Below are positions 15,971-24,420 of a stretch of 64,000 bases of DNA, piece by piece. The DNA comes from Terribacillus aidingensis (GTDB lineage Bacteria; Bacillota; Bacilli; Bacillales; Amphibacillaceae). The position numbers were made by a program, and so were the translations under genes. Location of the stretch: positions 2,142,001 to 2,206,000 of the forward strand of contig NZ_CP159996.1 in NCBI RefSeq assembly GCF_040703035.1, read 5' to 3'. The number at the start of each line of letters is the position of its first letter. Position 1 is the first letter of the stretch. A model generated the notes under the pieces. That model saw only the letters and a list, made by a program, of their open reading frames with translations, was not told where the DNA came from and did no database searches.

Positions 15971-16885
15971 ATGAAGAAAGATGAGTCAAGTGTAACTTCG
16001 TTAATATCAGCTTTCGGCAGATCCTACCATAGTCAATTTGATACCCCTAAAATCTTTAATGATTATATAGCTAAAGACTTAATTTCTGATAAAGAATTCA
16101 ATAACATCAAAGAGAATATGGTTCAAGGCATACATTTCTTCGACGAAGATATCGCACAAAAATTCGAGGGAAATACAGAAGAAATATTAAAATGGATTAC
16201 ACAAGTCCAACTTTCTCCTATAACCTTATCACGTGCTGCGTATTGCGAAAAAGTATTACTTAATGAGGTAGCGTTAGGATTAAGACAATATGTCATACTT
16301 GGCGCTGGATTAGATACTTTCAGTTTCCGGCATCCAGAATTGGAAAACAGCTTAGAAATATTCGAAATTGATCATCCCACTACACAGGAATTTAAAAAGC
16401 AAAGATTGGACGAGGCTAATTTAAAAATCCCAAGTAATCTTCATTTTGTTTCTATGGACTTTACCAAAAAGTTGTCCTATCAAAACCTAATAGGTAAAGG
16501 ATTTGAAAACAAAAAGACGTTCTTTAGTCTTTTAGGTGTTTCCTACTATTTAACTAAAGAGGAAGTTAAAAGCTTAATAGATTATATATTCACCAAGGTT
16601 CCACCAGGAAGTTCGATCGTTCTTGATTATGCAGACGAAAAACTATTCGAAGAAAAAGGAACCTCTAATAGAGTTGAAAATATGGTGAAAATGGCATCAA
16701 TAGGCGGGGAACCAATGAAATCATGTTTTTCTTACTTTGAAATCGAAAAAGTGTTAGAGAAATCAGGCTTACTCATTTATGAACATTTATCACCTGATAA
16801 AATTAATGAATTGTATTTTAACAATCGAGAAGATTACCTATCAGCCTTTGAGACCATTCATTACATTCATGCTGTAAAAAAATAA
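15971..16885 (+). CDS. SAM-dependent methyltransferase of the LCM/PPM1-like class
   Basis: The 304-residue protein has the signatures of the leucine carboxyl methyltransferase-like family: SRAAYCEKVLLNEVALGLRQ, the SAM-binding YVILGAGLDTFSFRHPE near residues 108-124, FEIDHP, and FSLLGVSYYLTKEEV. It would transfer a methyl group from S-adenosylmethionine to a small molecule or carboxylate; in bacteria these are often natural-product or uncharacterised methylases. AAAGGAG precedes the ATG. The gene stands alone with its own sigma-A promoter and a terminator in the leader, an arrangement typical of inducible resistance or metabolite-responsive genes. It is AT-rich and lies in the mosaic region, suggesting acquisition by transfer. 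Confidence 0.85.
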   Translation: MKKDESSVTSLISAFGRSYHSQFDTPKIFNDYIAKDLISDKEFNNIKENMVQGIHFFDEDIAQKFEGNTEEILKWITQVQLSPITLSRAAYCEKVLLNEVALGLRQYVILGAGLDTFSFRHPELENSLEIFEIDHPTTQEFKKQRLDEANLKIPSNLHFVSMDFTKKLSYQNLIGKGFENKKTFFSLLGVSYYLTKEEVKSLIDYIFTKVPPGSSIVLDYADEKLFEEKGTSNRVENMVKMASIGGEPMKSCFSYFEIEKVLEKSGLLIYEHLSPDKINELYFNNREDYLSAFETIHYIHAVKK

Positions 16886-17258
16886 AACACATCAAAACAT
16901 GCACTTTGAATCTATATTTGAATTAGCCTACCTTTCTATGGTACTTCGTGGGGCTTTACTGCTTTTATCCAGTGAATAGTATTATAGATATACAAGCTTC
17001 AAACTATAAGGGATAGAAACTATGAGCGTATTCGAGTTATACCGGAATACGTTTATTTTTTATTATTTTTTCTGTTTAACCACTCCCTCACTGTGGTACC
17101 TAATAAGACAAATCGCATATGTACATAATAATTTCAGATGAAGATAGTTAGCGGTAATTTCTAATAAAAGGAGTATTAATTATACCACTTATAACTTCCA
17201 TTCCTCTCGCTCTTAGATTATTCTTAAAGTAGTACACAACATAAAAGGGGACATCAGT
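16886..17258. other. Intergenic region between methyltransferase and rsbR genes
   Basis: About 370 bp. It contains a hairpin GCGTATTC…GAATACG(T) at ~17029-17052 followed by T-rich DNA, a probable terminator. No further gene is seen. Confidence 0.5.
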
Positions 17259-18104
17259 ATGAAAGACGAATTGAGATATATAGGGGAGAAGATACAGAAG
17301 AACCAGGATATTATTGCCGAGTCTGTACTTCTAAACCTCGATTCGACATTAAATAAAGAGCTTCGTATCTTATCTCTTCCGAAAGAGCAATTATCCAAAT
17401 TCAATGCTAGACTTGTATCTAATATCGGTGCCATCCTTTTTGCTGAAGATAACAAAGAAGAAGTGGAAAGAAACTTTTTGGCTTGGGGATCGTGGGCCGG
17501 ACAAGCGGCTACGGAGATGAATGTTTCCTTGACTGCTACGTTGCAATATGTTTCCAGCTTCCGCAGTGTTATTTGGGATATATTCACGGTTGAACTGGAG
17601 GAGCGGCATTTTGCTGCGATTACCATGCTAGATGTATCAAAAATCATCGATCCAATGCTGGAGGTAGTCAGCTTCGAAATTGGAAGACAGTTTGAGAAAC
17701 ATAATAAGAAGATGGTTAGCATTGCCTATAGTGCGCTGGAAGAATTGTCAGTGCCGGTAGTTCCGATTTATGAAGGATTAGCTGTTATACCCATTGTCGG
17801 CGAGATCGACACACATCGGGCCAAATTGATCATGGAGACTGCATTGACACAAGGCAATGCTTTGGAATTGGATTACCTAGTCTTGGATGTTTCTGGCGTA
17901 TTGATGATCGATACGATGGTGGCCAATCAGATTGTTCAAATTGTTCAATCCCTTCGTGTAAGCGGGATTAAAACCATCATTACGGGAATCCGTCCAGAAA
18001 TCGCACAGACGATGGTCTCACTTGGTTTAGATTTCAAGTCGATAACTACAGTATCGAATCTAAAAAATGCCTTGTATCATCTAGGATACGGTAAATTGAA
18101 ATAA
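17259..18104 (+). CDS. RsbR-family stressosome protein (STAS domain), second copy
   Basis: The 281-residue protein is colinear with 12311-13159: a sensor domain (MKDELRYIGEKIQKNQDIIA … LTATLQYVSSFRSVIWDIFT) and a STAS domain with PVVPIYEGLAVIPIVGEIDT and LDVSGVLMIDTMVANQIVQI. Both phospho-acceptor threonines of RsbR proteins are present. It should form part of the stressosome with RsbS/RsbT elsewhere in the genome; the different sensor half may answer a different signal from the paralogue. AAAGGGG is eight bases before the ATG. Codon use is less AT-biased than the island copy, so this is the likelier resident gene. It is monocistronic. Confidence 0.9.
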   Translation: MKDELRYIGEKIQKNQDIIAESVLLNLDSTLNKELRILSLPKEQLSKFNARLVSNIGAILFAEDNKEEVERNFLAWGSWAGQAATEMNVSLTATLQYVSSFRSVIWDIFTVELEERHFAAITMLDVSKIIDPMLEVVSFEIGRQFEKHNKKMVSIAYSALEELSVPVVPIYEGLAVIPIVGEIDTHRAKLIMETALTQGNALELDYLVLDVSGVLMIDTMVANQIVQIVQSLRVSGIKTIITGIRPEIAQTMVSLGLDFKSITTVSNLKNALYHLGYGKLK

Positions 18105-18107
18105 ATC

Positions 18108-18146
18108 ATCAAAAAAGAGCTGGTCCTTGTGATCAGCTCTTCTTCT
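18108..18146. terminator. Terminator between rsbR and the SDR gene
   Basis: AAAAGAGCTG…CAGCTCTTCTT stem with a ~15-base loop, serving the two convergent genes. Confidence 0.75.
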
Positions 18147-18148
18147 CT

Positions 18149-18900
18149 TTACTTCTCCCTGCTATATATATTCTTTACTGCTTCATCAATTTCATCACGT
18201 GACATTCGCAAGGCCTTGGCTGAAGTATCGTAACCTATTTCTTCCTTACCTTCGGCCAGCCCTTTGAATATCCCTTCAGCAAACGCAACGACTGGTTCCC
18301 CAAATGTATGGATGCCTACTCCTCCAAGATCTGTGTTTACAGCTGGCGGAGCCACTTCAATCACTTCTACTTCAGTTTTAGCTAGCTGCAAGCGCAGACT
18401 CATTGTGAAGGAATGCAATGCGGCTTTTGTTGCTGAATAGATTGGTGCTATGGCCATTGGCGTGAACGCAAGACCTGAGGTCACATTTATAATGGCTGCT
18501 TTCTTCCCGCTGGAAGCAAAGAACGGTGCAAACAGCATGGATAGATGGAAAGGCGCCTCGATATTGGCGGATATTTCTTTATTGAAATATGCCCAGTCAT
18601 TCACCACATCTGTTTCTAAAACATTGAAGCGCTGCTGGATTCCTGCATTATTGACTAGTACATTTACATTTGGATGCTCTTGTTTTACCCATTCAAATAG
18701 CGCAGTACGTTCGGATTCAACCGTAACATCACATACACGCGTAATCAGTTCCGGATGCTTGTCTCTGGCTTCCTGCAGCTTGCTTTCTCTTCTGCCGCAT
18801 ACAATACTTCATTGCCCGCCTGCAAAAAACGTTCCGCAAAAGCAAAGCCAATACCGGATGCTCCGCCGGTAATCAATATTTTATTACCCTGTAAATCCAT
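18149..18900 (-). pseudogene. Short-chain dehydrogenase/reductase, single frameshift
   Basis: From ATG 18900 (AGGTCCTTT upstream) the protein reads MDLQGNKILITGGASGIGFA, keeping the TGxxxGIG cofactor motif, then shifts frame near 18795 and continues LQEARDKHPELITRVCDVTV, VNVLVNNAGIQQRF, and a YSATKAALHSF catalytic Y-x3-K to the stop at 18149. The span is 752 bp, one base short of a multiple of three, giving ~250 residues when repaired, the normal SDR size. All catalytic parts exist on either side of the shift, so this is either a recent inactivation or a sequencing error. DltE-like SDRs reduce or oxidise small carbonyl compounds; substrate unknown. Confidence 0.8.
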
Positions 18901-19034
18901 ATAAAGGACCTCCTGTTGCTAATATAACTACCCCATAGCATTCCCTCTCTTTGTAACGCATAACCACTGCGTATAATGATTGTCTTCTCTTTTGGGTATA
19001 GTAAAACCAAATTAATAGAAACGGAGTGCTTGAC

Positions 19035-20513
19035 ATGTCTGTGGAACCAATTGTGATTGATAGCATCATTAATGGAAAAAAGCATAAAGCTGAAAAACAA
19101 GCTCCCAGAGAAAACCCGGCAAATCCTAAAGAAGTTGTTGGCTACGCCCCGCTTAATACGAAAGACGAAACAATCCAGGCAATCGATGCCGCTGATCAAG
19201 CGTTCACCGAGTGGCGGCAATCTTCATTCGAGGATCGAATCACGCGCATGCGCCGAGCTATCCAAAAGATACAAGATAACACATCCGACATCGCAGCTCT
19301 CCTATCCAGGGAACATGGGAAGGCATTATATGATGCGAAGGGCGAAATCGCAGTGTCCCTGATGTGGATGGAGTTTGCCTGTGATAATGTCATGGAAGTA
19401 CTAAAAGATGAAGTGAACGAGCATGACGTCGGTAAAACAATCATTGCTCGTGATGCAATCGGGGTGATCAGCGCTATTTCTCCTTGGAACTATCCGATTT
19501 CGCTCTCAACTATCAAGATTGCGCCTGCCTTACTAGCAGGCAATACGATGGTCCTGAAGCCAAGCCCTCTTGCTCCACTGGCAGTCAGCAGAGTTGCCGA
19601 GATAATTGCAGGCGAGTTTCCACCAGGCGTTTTGAATCTTGTGCATGGCGAAGCTGAAGTTGGCGTCGAACTGACTTCCAACCCGAAAGTAGCTAAGATT
19701 GCATTCACTGGCGGAACAGAAACAGCAAAGCACATTATGAAAGCAGCGGCCGATACAATCAAGCATATGACATTGGAGCTTGGCGGCAATGACGCTGCCG
19801 TGGTACTGGAAGACTTTGATGTGAATGATGAAAAAGCAATGCGCCGGATTGTCATTTCGAACTTCCTGACGGCAGGCCAGATTTGTATGATTGCCAAACG
19901 TGTTTACGTACATGAGTCTATTTTCGAAGCGTTTATTGAAAAATATCGGGAAGCTGCTGATAAGTGGATTCGCGTTGGTAATCCCTTCGCCGAAGACGTT
20001 ACGATTGGTCCGGTAAATAATAAAAAGCAGATGGAATTTGTCCAGGGTCTGATTGATGACAGCAAACAAAAAGGGGCTGAAGTCATCAAACTCGGCAAAA
20101 TAATGGATGAAGACCTATTCAAACAAGGATACTTTATGCAGCCAACGCTTGTACTTGGTGCGGATTATGATGATCCGATTGTCGAACAAGAACAGTTTGG
20201 ACCGACTGTCCCCATCTTACCATTCAAGGATGATGAGCATGCGATTCATCTTGCCAACAAAAGCATCTATGGCCTGACTAGTTCGGTTTGGGGCAAGCAA
20301 GAGCATGCGGTTAAAGTAGCCAAGCGGATTCAAGCTGGAACGACGATGATCAATACTGCTGCCATCCAAGGCTTGGACGTCCGCTTTCCATTTGGCGGCG
20401 TAAAACAATCCGGTATTGGCCGCGAGTATGGCAAAGAAGGTTTGCTTGCATACGCCGAAACACACGTCATCAATATGCCGAATGCATTGGATCTTCCTTA
20501 TATACCAGAATAA
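19035..20513 (+). CDS. NAD(P)-dependent aldehyde dehydrogenase
   Basis: The 492-residue protein has every ALDH hallmark: the cofactor-binding ISPWNYP and KPSPLAPLA, FTGGTETAK, the general-base ELGGND, the catalytic cysteine in TAGQICM, and EQFGPTVPILPF near the end. It oxidises an aldehyde to the acid in the cytosol; similarity is greatest to succinate-semialdehyde/betaine-type families, not resolved here. I chose ATG 19035, nine bases after GGAG, over an in-frame GTG overlapping the ribosome-binding site. A promoter-like TATAAT at 18972-18977 with TTGTAA upstream (15-bp spacing) precedes it. It is divergent from the broken SDR gene. Confidence 0.92.
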   Translation: MSVEPIVIDSIINGKKHKAEKQAPRENPANPKEVVGYAPLNTKDETIQAIDAADQAFTEWRQSSFEDRITRMRRAIQKIQDNTSDIAALLSREHGKALYDAKGEIAVSLMWMEFACDNVMEVLKDEVNEHDVGKTIIARDAIGVISAISPWNYPISLSTIKIAPALLAGNTMVLKPSPLAPLAVSRVAEIIAGEFPPGVLNLVHGEAEVGVELTSNPKVAKIAFTGGTETAKHIMKAAADTIKHMTLELGGNDAAVVLEDFDVNDEKAMRRIVISNFLTAGQICMIAKRVYVHESIFEAFIEKYREAADKWIRVGNPFAEDVTIGPVNNKKQMEFVQGLIDDSKQKGAEVIKLGKIMDEDLFKQGYFMQPTLVLGADYDDPIVEQEQFGPTVPILPFKDDEHAIHLANKSIYGLTSSVWGKQEHAVKVAKRIQAGTTMINTAAIQGLDVRFPFGGVKQSGIGREYGKEGLLAYAETHVINMPNALDLPYIPE

Positions 20514-20546
20514 AAAAGCAGGGCATCTATCCGATGCCCTGCTTTT
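20511..20546 (+). terminator. Terminator after aldehyde dehydrogenase
   Basis: AAAAGCAGGGCATC and GATGCCCTGCTTTTT form a long GC-rich stem and T-run. Confidence 0.93.
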
Positions 20547-20615
20547 TGCCCTTGTGAAACGATATCTTCCCTCTTATTATAAATATAATGCAGCTAGAAG
20601 GAGTTATCGTACATC

Positions 20616-21359
20616 ATGAGAAAAATAAACCATATTGTTTGGCTGACCATTGTACTGCTGTTAATCAGTGGCTGCGGTGTAATCCAAACAGAACAGACCG
20701 ATACGAAATCCAAACCCACGATCACGTCAGGTACAACTGACAAAGTAGAAGTTTCATTAATCCGAATAGTGGATGGTGACACAATCAAAGTGAACTACAA
20801 CGGACAGGAAGAAACTGTCCGCTACTTGCTTGTAGATACTCCTGAGACGAAAGCGCCGAACAAATGTGTTCAGCCCTATGGAAAGGATGCCAGCAAACGT
20901 AATCAAGAACTAGTGGCGGATGCTGACAAACTGGAGCTGGAATTCGATGTTGGTTCAAGAACGGACAAGTATGGTCGTTTACTTGCCTATGTATATGCTG
21001 ATGGAGTGAGCGTGCAGCAGACATTACTGGAAGAAGGATTGGCACGTGTAGCTTATGTGTACCCGCCAAATACAAGATACCTTGACAATTTCGAGAAAGC
21101 ACAAGCAACTGCTAAAAAAGATGCTGAGGCAGTTTGGGATCAAAATGGCTATGTGACAGATCGCGGATTCGACGGCTGTGCCACTAGTCAGGACACTTCA
21201 GAAACACCAGTAGACAGCTCATCAAATGAACCGACTCAATCAACACAGTTTGCCAATTGTACGGAACTGAGAAAAACATATCCAGACGGTGTACCAAGCA
21301 CTCACCCTGCCTACCAACGTAAGTTTGACCGGGATAAGGATGATTATGCTTGTGAATAA
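20616..21359 (+). CDS. Secreted lipoprotein thermonuclease with C-terminal excalibur domain
   Basis: The 247-residue protein carries a lipoprotein signal (WLTIVLLLISGC, lipobox LISG-C), then a staphylococcal-nuclease (OB-fold) domain from ~45 to ~170: VSLIRIVDGDTIKVNYNGQE, YLLVDTPETKAPNKC, VGSRTDKYGRLLAYVY, GLARVAYVYPP. The catalytic Arg/Glu/Arg-type positions are present in VDTPETK, DKYGRLLAYV and the LARVAYV segment. A Ser/Thr linker leads to an excalibur calcium-binding motif (DRDKDDYACE). It would degrade extracellular DNA/RNA at the cell surface. Monocistronic; a TATAAT-like hexamer lies ~30 bp upstream. Confidence 0.92.
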   Translation: MRKINHIVWLTIVLLLISGCGVIQTEQTDTKSKPTITSGTTDKVEVSLIRIVDGDTIKVNYNGQEETVRYLLVDTPETKAPNKCVQPYGKDASKRNQELVADADKLELEFDVGSRTDKYGRLLAYVYADGVSVQQTLLEEGLARVAYVYPPNTRYLDNFEKAQATAKKDAEAVWDQNGYVTDRGFDGCATSQDTSETPVDSSSNEPTQSTQFANCTELRKTYPDGVPSTHPAYQRKFDRDKDDYACE

Positions 21360-21469
21360 TAAATGGACGATTAAACAGCACTTATAATTTCACGCAGACT
21401 CTAACAAATGACAGCACATAACTTTTTTGTTTATAGTGTAGAAGAAACCACATAAAAGGGGCATACATC

Positions 21470-21922
21470 ATGAGTAAAACAACGCACTGGAAAGAAAATT
21501 GGCTGCAGCATCGCAATGTATTAATCCAACTGATTGACCGAATCGAAGATGGCCATCTGGATTTTAAACCATGGGAAGATGCAATGACGCTTCGCGAACT
21601 GGTACTTCATGTAGCTGGCTCGAGCAATATGTTCGTAAATATGGTGAAAACGGAAGCTATGACACCTCCGGATCTCCCTGAAGTACATACGATGGAAGAT
21701 CTTAAGCAAGCTGTTAAGCAATTTACAGATGAAACAGCTCAAGCCTTTGACACTATCACTGATGAAGAACTGGCATTAGAAAACGAAGCGAAGATACCGG
21801 GTATGCAAGGTAAGAAGGAACTTTATCTTCAAGCTATGTATGATCATGAACTGCATCACAAAGGACAGTTGTTCATTTATGCTCGTTTAGTCGAGGCAAC
21901 AGACCTTCCCTTCTTCCGCTAA
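21470..21922 (+). CDS. DinB/YfiT-family putative metal-dependent protein
   Basis: The 150-residue protein is a four-helix-bundle DinB-like protein. The three metal-binding histidines are visible: ELVLHVAGSSN near residue 48, and YDHELHHKGQLFIYARL near 125-129. Family members bind nickel or zinc and include thiol-dependent S-transferases (BstA-like); the exact reaction is unknown. AAGGGG precedes the ATG with normal spacing, and TATAGT upstream may be its -10 box. It stands alone. Confidence 0.85.
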   Translation: MSKTTHWKENWLQHRNVLIQLIDRIEDGHLDFKPWEDAMTLRELVLHVAGSSNMFVNMVKTEAMTPPDLPEVHTMEDLKQAVKQFTDETAQAFDTITDEELALENEAKIPGMQGKKELYLQAMYDHELHHKGQLFIYARLVEATDLPFFR

Positions 21923-22089
21923 GTAATAAGATAACCTTGCAGCATTTTAGCTGTAAGGTTATTTTAATTTACCTAGTATAATTTTCCTTATTTTTATCAA
22001 TTTTTTACAGAAAACTGCTATACAACAGATTCTCTTCGATATATAATCTTCTAAACACATCTTAGAAAACTATAAATGAGGGATGGATA

Positions 22090-22257
22090 TTGGCGTATGT
22101 GATCATGCGTGAAGAGAAGGATGACATTCGCTGCCTGAAAGAGACAGGCAGTACGATGTGCAAGTTATTCGATACGTTGGAGGAAGCTGAATTGATGAAA
22201 AAGCAGCTGATCTCCGAAACTGCTTCCCATATTCACTGGTTTATTGTTGAAATGTAA
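22090..22257 (+). CDS. Small cytosolic protein of unknown function
   Basis: A 55-residue frame starts at TTG 22090 (GAGGGA upstream) and reads AYVIMREEKDDIRCLKETGS … EEAELMKKQLISETASHIHW FIVEM. Beta-alpha-beta composition without any membrane segment; the reading frame is strongly protein-like and ends just before the convergent peptidase E gene. An ATG at 22084 is in another frame and is blocked by a stop. Family not recognised. Confidence 0.5.
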   Translation: MAYVIMREEKDDIRCLKETGSTMCKLFDTLEEAELMKKQLISETASHIHWFIVEM

Positions 22258-22266
22258 CTGCTGAAT

Positions 22267-22965
22267 CTAATTCAGGTAAGCAGTCGGAATCGCTTCTTCA
22301 GAACTTCCGTCTTCTTGCCTGTTTATTTTATACACAGCAGCACCTTTCCGAGAGCAAACAGCACGGCTCAGCTGTTCATTCACAAAATGCAAGGCAGCAT
22401 AATCATCCATTCCATAACCTTCTTTCATACTTCCTTCACCGACAGCTTCAAAGTAACTTGGTCTGCGTTTCGCTTCTCCATCAAAATGAGGGCAAACACT
22501 GCCTGATAGAAAACCAAGTCCATTTAATGTATAGAGCGGCCCGTTCAAAGAGTCGGTGAGCCCCTCTTCAAACCAGCAATTGGCCCCTGCACTTAGTCCT
22601 GCCAAGATAACTCCCTTCTGATAAGCTTCAGCTAATAAATTATCCAGCTTCCATTCACGCCACAGTACGAGCATATTTCGGGTGCTTCCCCCTCCGACAT
22701 ACAGGATATCCTGCTCCATTACAAAATCACGCAAACTTAGAAACGACGGCTCGAATAAAGATAGATGTCTAGGCTTTCATGGCAGTTGATGAAAAGCCTT
22801 ATAAAAACGTTGAATATAACCCTCACTATCTCCACTGGCTGTTGGAATGAAACAAACACGCGGCTCGTCTTTAGCGCTTTGAGAAAGTATATATCGATCA
22901 AGAGCCAAGTTATCCGGGTCCATTGAAAAACCGCCGCCGCCAAGAGCGATAATCTGTCTTTTCAT
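22267..22965 (-). pseudogene. Peptidase E (family S51) gene interrupted by one in-frame TGA
   Basis: The frame from ATG 22965 (AAGGAGG upstream) gives MKRQIIALGGGGFSMDPDNL … YKAFHQLP, then TGA at codon 63 (22777-22779), and continues in the same frame through HLSLFEPSF, DILYVGGGSTRN, the nucleophile GLSAGANCW and KINRQEDG to the stop at 22267. The reconstituted length (~232) and motifs fit cytosolic Asp-Xaa dipeptidase E / YgaJ. Homologues as I know them have Cys at or near the stop position, so a TGC/TGT to TGA change is the simplest explanation. Either a nonsense mutation or a base-call error; selenocysteine is unlikely. Confidence 0.8.
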
Positions 22966-23091
22966 CGTATTTTCCTCCTTATCATGCAATATACCCTGGC
23001 CAACAGCAAGGCAAGGGAAACCTCAGCTATATAGGTAGGGTACGTTTAGTTAACCCGTAGATGTATTTTCAATATAATGGGAAATAAATCA

Positions 23092-23120
23092 TTGCGAAAC
23101 TAATGGCATTAGTTTATAGT
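23092..23120 (+). promoter_or_regulatory. Sigma-A promoter of the MBL hydrolase/tetR operon
   Basis: TTGCGA (23092-23097), 17-bp spacer, TATAGT (23115-23120). The spacer is filled by the first operator palindrome. Confidence 0.7.
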
Positions 23121-23138
23121 TTAACTAATATCATTAGT
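23099..23138 (+). promoter_or_regulatory. Two palindromic operators ACTAATnnCATTAGT
   Basis: ACTAATGGCATTAGT at 23099-23113 and ACTAATATCATTAGT at 23124-23138: perfect 6-bp arms with 3-bp centres, 25 bp apart centre to centre. One lies between -35 and -10, the other over the start of transcription. They are most likely bound by the TetR protein encoded second in this operon. Confidence 0.85.
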
Positions 23139-23153
23139 TTGGAGGATGATTTT

Positions 23154-23861
23154 ATGCGTATACAAAAACAAAGCAATCTATACCAACTCACTTTTATGCC
23201 AAGACTATTCCCGGTGAACTGTTATTTAATTGAAGAAGAAGACGGACTAACATTGGTCGATGCAGCTCTAGCATCTTCAGCATCTTCTATTCTCTCGGCA
23301 GCCCGTACGATTGGTAAACCGATAACAAAAATCGTATTAACTCATGCCCATTCAGATCATATTGGCGCTTTAGACAGCTTGAAAGATGCTTTACCTGATG
23401 CAGAAGTCATGTTATCTCAGATGGAGTGGGATATACTTCAAAACGAAAAGAAAATGGAAGCTGGCCATGCCATCAAGGGCGGTTACCCAAAAAATATTAA
23501 GACTAAGCCAGATAGGTTCTTAAGCGATGGTGATCGTGTCGGGTCACTTGAAGTGATAGCAGCGCCAGGGCACACACCAGGTATGCTGGCATTGTTCGAC
23601 CATCGAGATGGTGCCCTTCTTGTGGGAGACGCGTTTCAGCTTCGAGGCGGAATAGCAGTATCCGGTGATTTAAGATGGCAGTTTCCATTTCCCAGCTGGG
23701 CTACCTGGCATAAACAAATCTCCGTTCAAACTGCTAAGAAGCTAGCCGACTTAGAACCTAAAATCTTAGCTGTTGGACATGGAGATTTGCTTCATGAACC
23801 GTTGGCGCATATGCAACAAGCTATTCTGCGTGCCGAAAAAGGAGAAAGAATACATGCCTAG
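23154..23861 (+). CDS. MBL-fold metallo-hydrolase
   Basis: The 235-residue protein is a metallo-beta-lactamase-fold hydrolase with the zinc motif THAHSDHIGAL (HxHxDH, around residue 62), GHTPGMLALF (third His), VGDAF (bridging Asp) and GHGD near the C-terminus. Such enzymes hydrolyse thioesters, lactones or similar bonds; the substrate is unknown. ATG 23154 is chosen over one 17 codons upstream because GGAGG precedes it and the upstream codons lie across the operators. It overlaps the following tetR by eight bases, so the two are co-translated. Expression should be induced when the TetR protein releases its operators. Confidence 0.9.
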   Translation: MRIQKQSNLYQLTFMPRLFPVNCYLIEEEDGLTLVDAALASSASSILSAARTIGKPITKIVLTHAHSDHIGALDSLKDALPDAEVMLSQMEWDILQNEKKMEAGHAIKGGYPKNIKTKPDRFLSDGDRVGSLEVIAAPGHTPGMLALFDHRDGALLVGDAFQLRGGIAVSGDLRWQFPFPSWATWHKQISVQTAKKLADLEPKILAVGHGDLLHEPLAHMQQAILRAEKGERIHA

Positions 23862-24384
23862 AATGCAGCTTACGAAAACAATGATTATCGACACCGCTCT
23901 ATCCTTAGCAGAACAACAAGGATACGAAGCAGTCACAATGGCAAATATCGCCCGCTCCTTATCTATTAAGCCGCCTTCTTTGTATAATCACTTCAAAAAC
24001 TTAGAAGAAATCAAGCATGAAATGGCTGAAATGGCTCAAATTCAACTGTATGACGCTTTAAAAGGAACAGAACAAACAGCACAGCCATTATTGTCACTAG
24101 CAAAGGCCTATGTCCATTTCGGTTCGTCTCATCCAGGTCTGTATGCCTCCTCCCTGCCAGGCGGAACCGGAGAAGTTGGTGAAAAGCTTGTACAGCTTAT
24201 AGCTGATGGTTTAACAGCATTCTCATTAGATGAAACAGAAGAAATCCATGCTATCAGAGGATTTCGCAGCATGCTGCACGGCTTCATTGATTTAAATAAA
24301 CATGCTGGATTTAAACTTGATGTTGATTTGGAGAGATCACTTGAACATATGGTTGGAATATTTGAACGAGGTATAAAATCATAA
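23854..24384 (+). CDS. TetR-family repressor of its own operon
   Basis: The 176-residue protein has the TetR helix-turn-helix in residues ~8-52 (MIIDTALSLAEQQGYEAVTM, LSIKPPSLYNHFKNLEEIKH) and a TetR_C_33-type helical ligand domain with FRSMLHGFIDLNKHAGF. ATG 23854 lies within the end of the MBL gene, after AAAGGAG. The two palindromes at 23099-23138 are the obvious targets, making a negative feedback loop that also controls the hydrolase. A ligand related to the hydrolase substrate is likely. Confidence 0.9.
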   Translation: MPRMQLTKTMIIDTALSLAEQQGYEAVTMANIARSLSIKPPSLYNHFKNLEEIKHEMAEMAQIQLYDALKGTEQTAQPLLSLAKAYVHFGSSHPGLYASSLPGGTGEVGEKLVQLIADGLTAFSLDETEEIHAIRGFRSMLHGFIDLNKHAGFKLDVDLERSLEHMVGIFERGIKS

Positions 24385-24386
24385 AC

Positions 24387-24418
24387 AAAGCCACCAGATA
24401 ATGATCTGGTGGCTTTTA
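24387..24418. terminator. Bidirectional terminator between tetR and sdhB
   Basis: AAAGCCACCAGAT and ATCTGGTGGCTTT form a 13-bp stem with a 4-5-base loop, with A and T runs on both sides. Confidence 0.95.
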
Positions 24419-24420
24419 TT

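Noticed and set aside
17074..17099. Sigma-B-like promoter GTTTAA-14-TGGTAC upstream of the second rsbR
   Set aside because: The -10 part differs from GGGTAT and it is ~160 bp from the gene; not strong enough.
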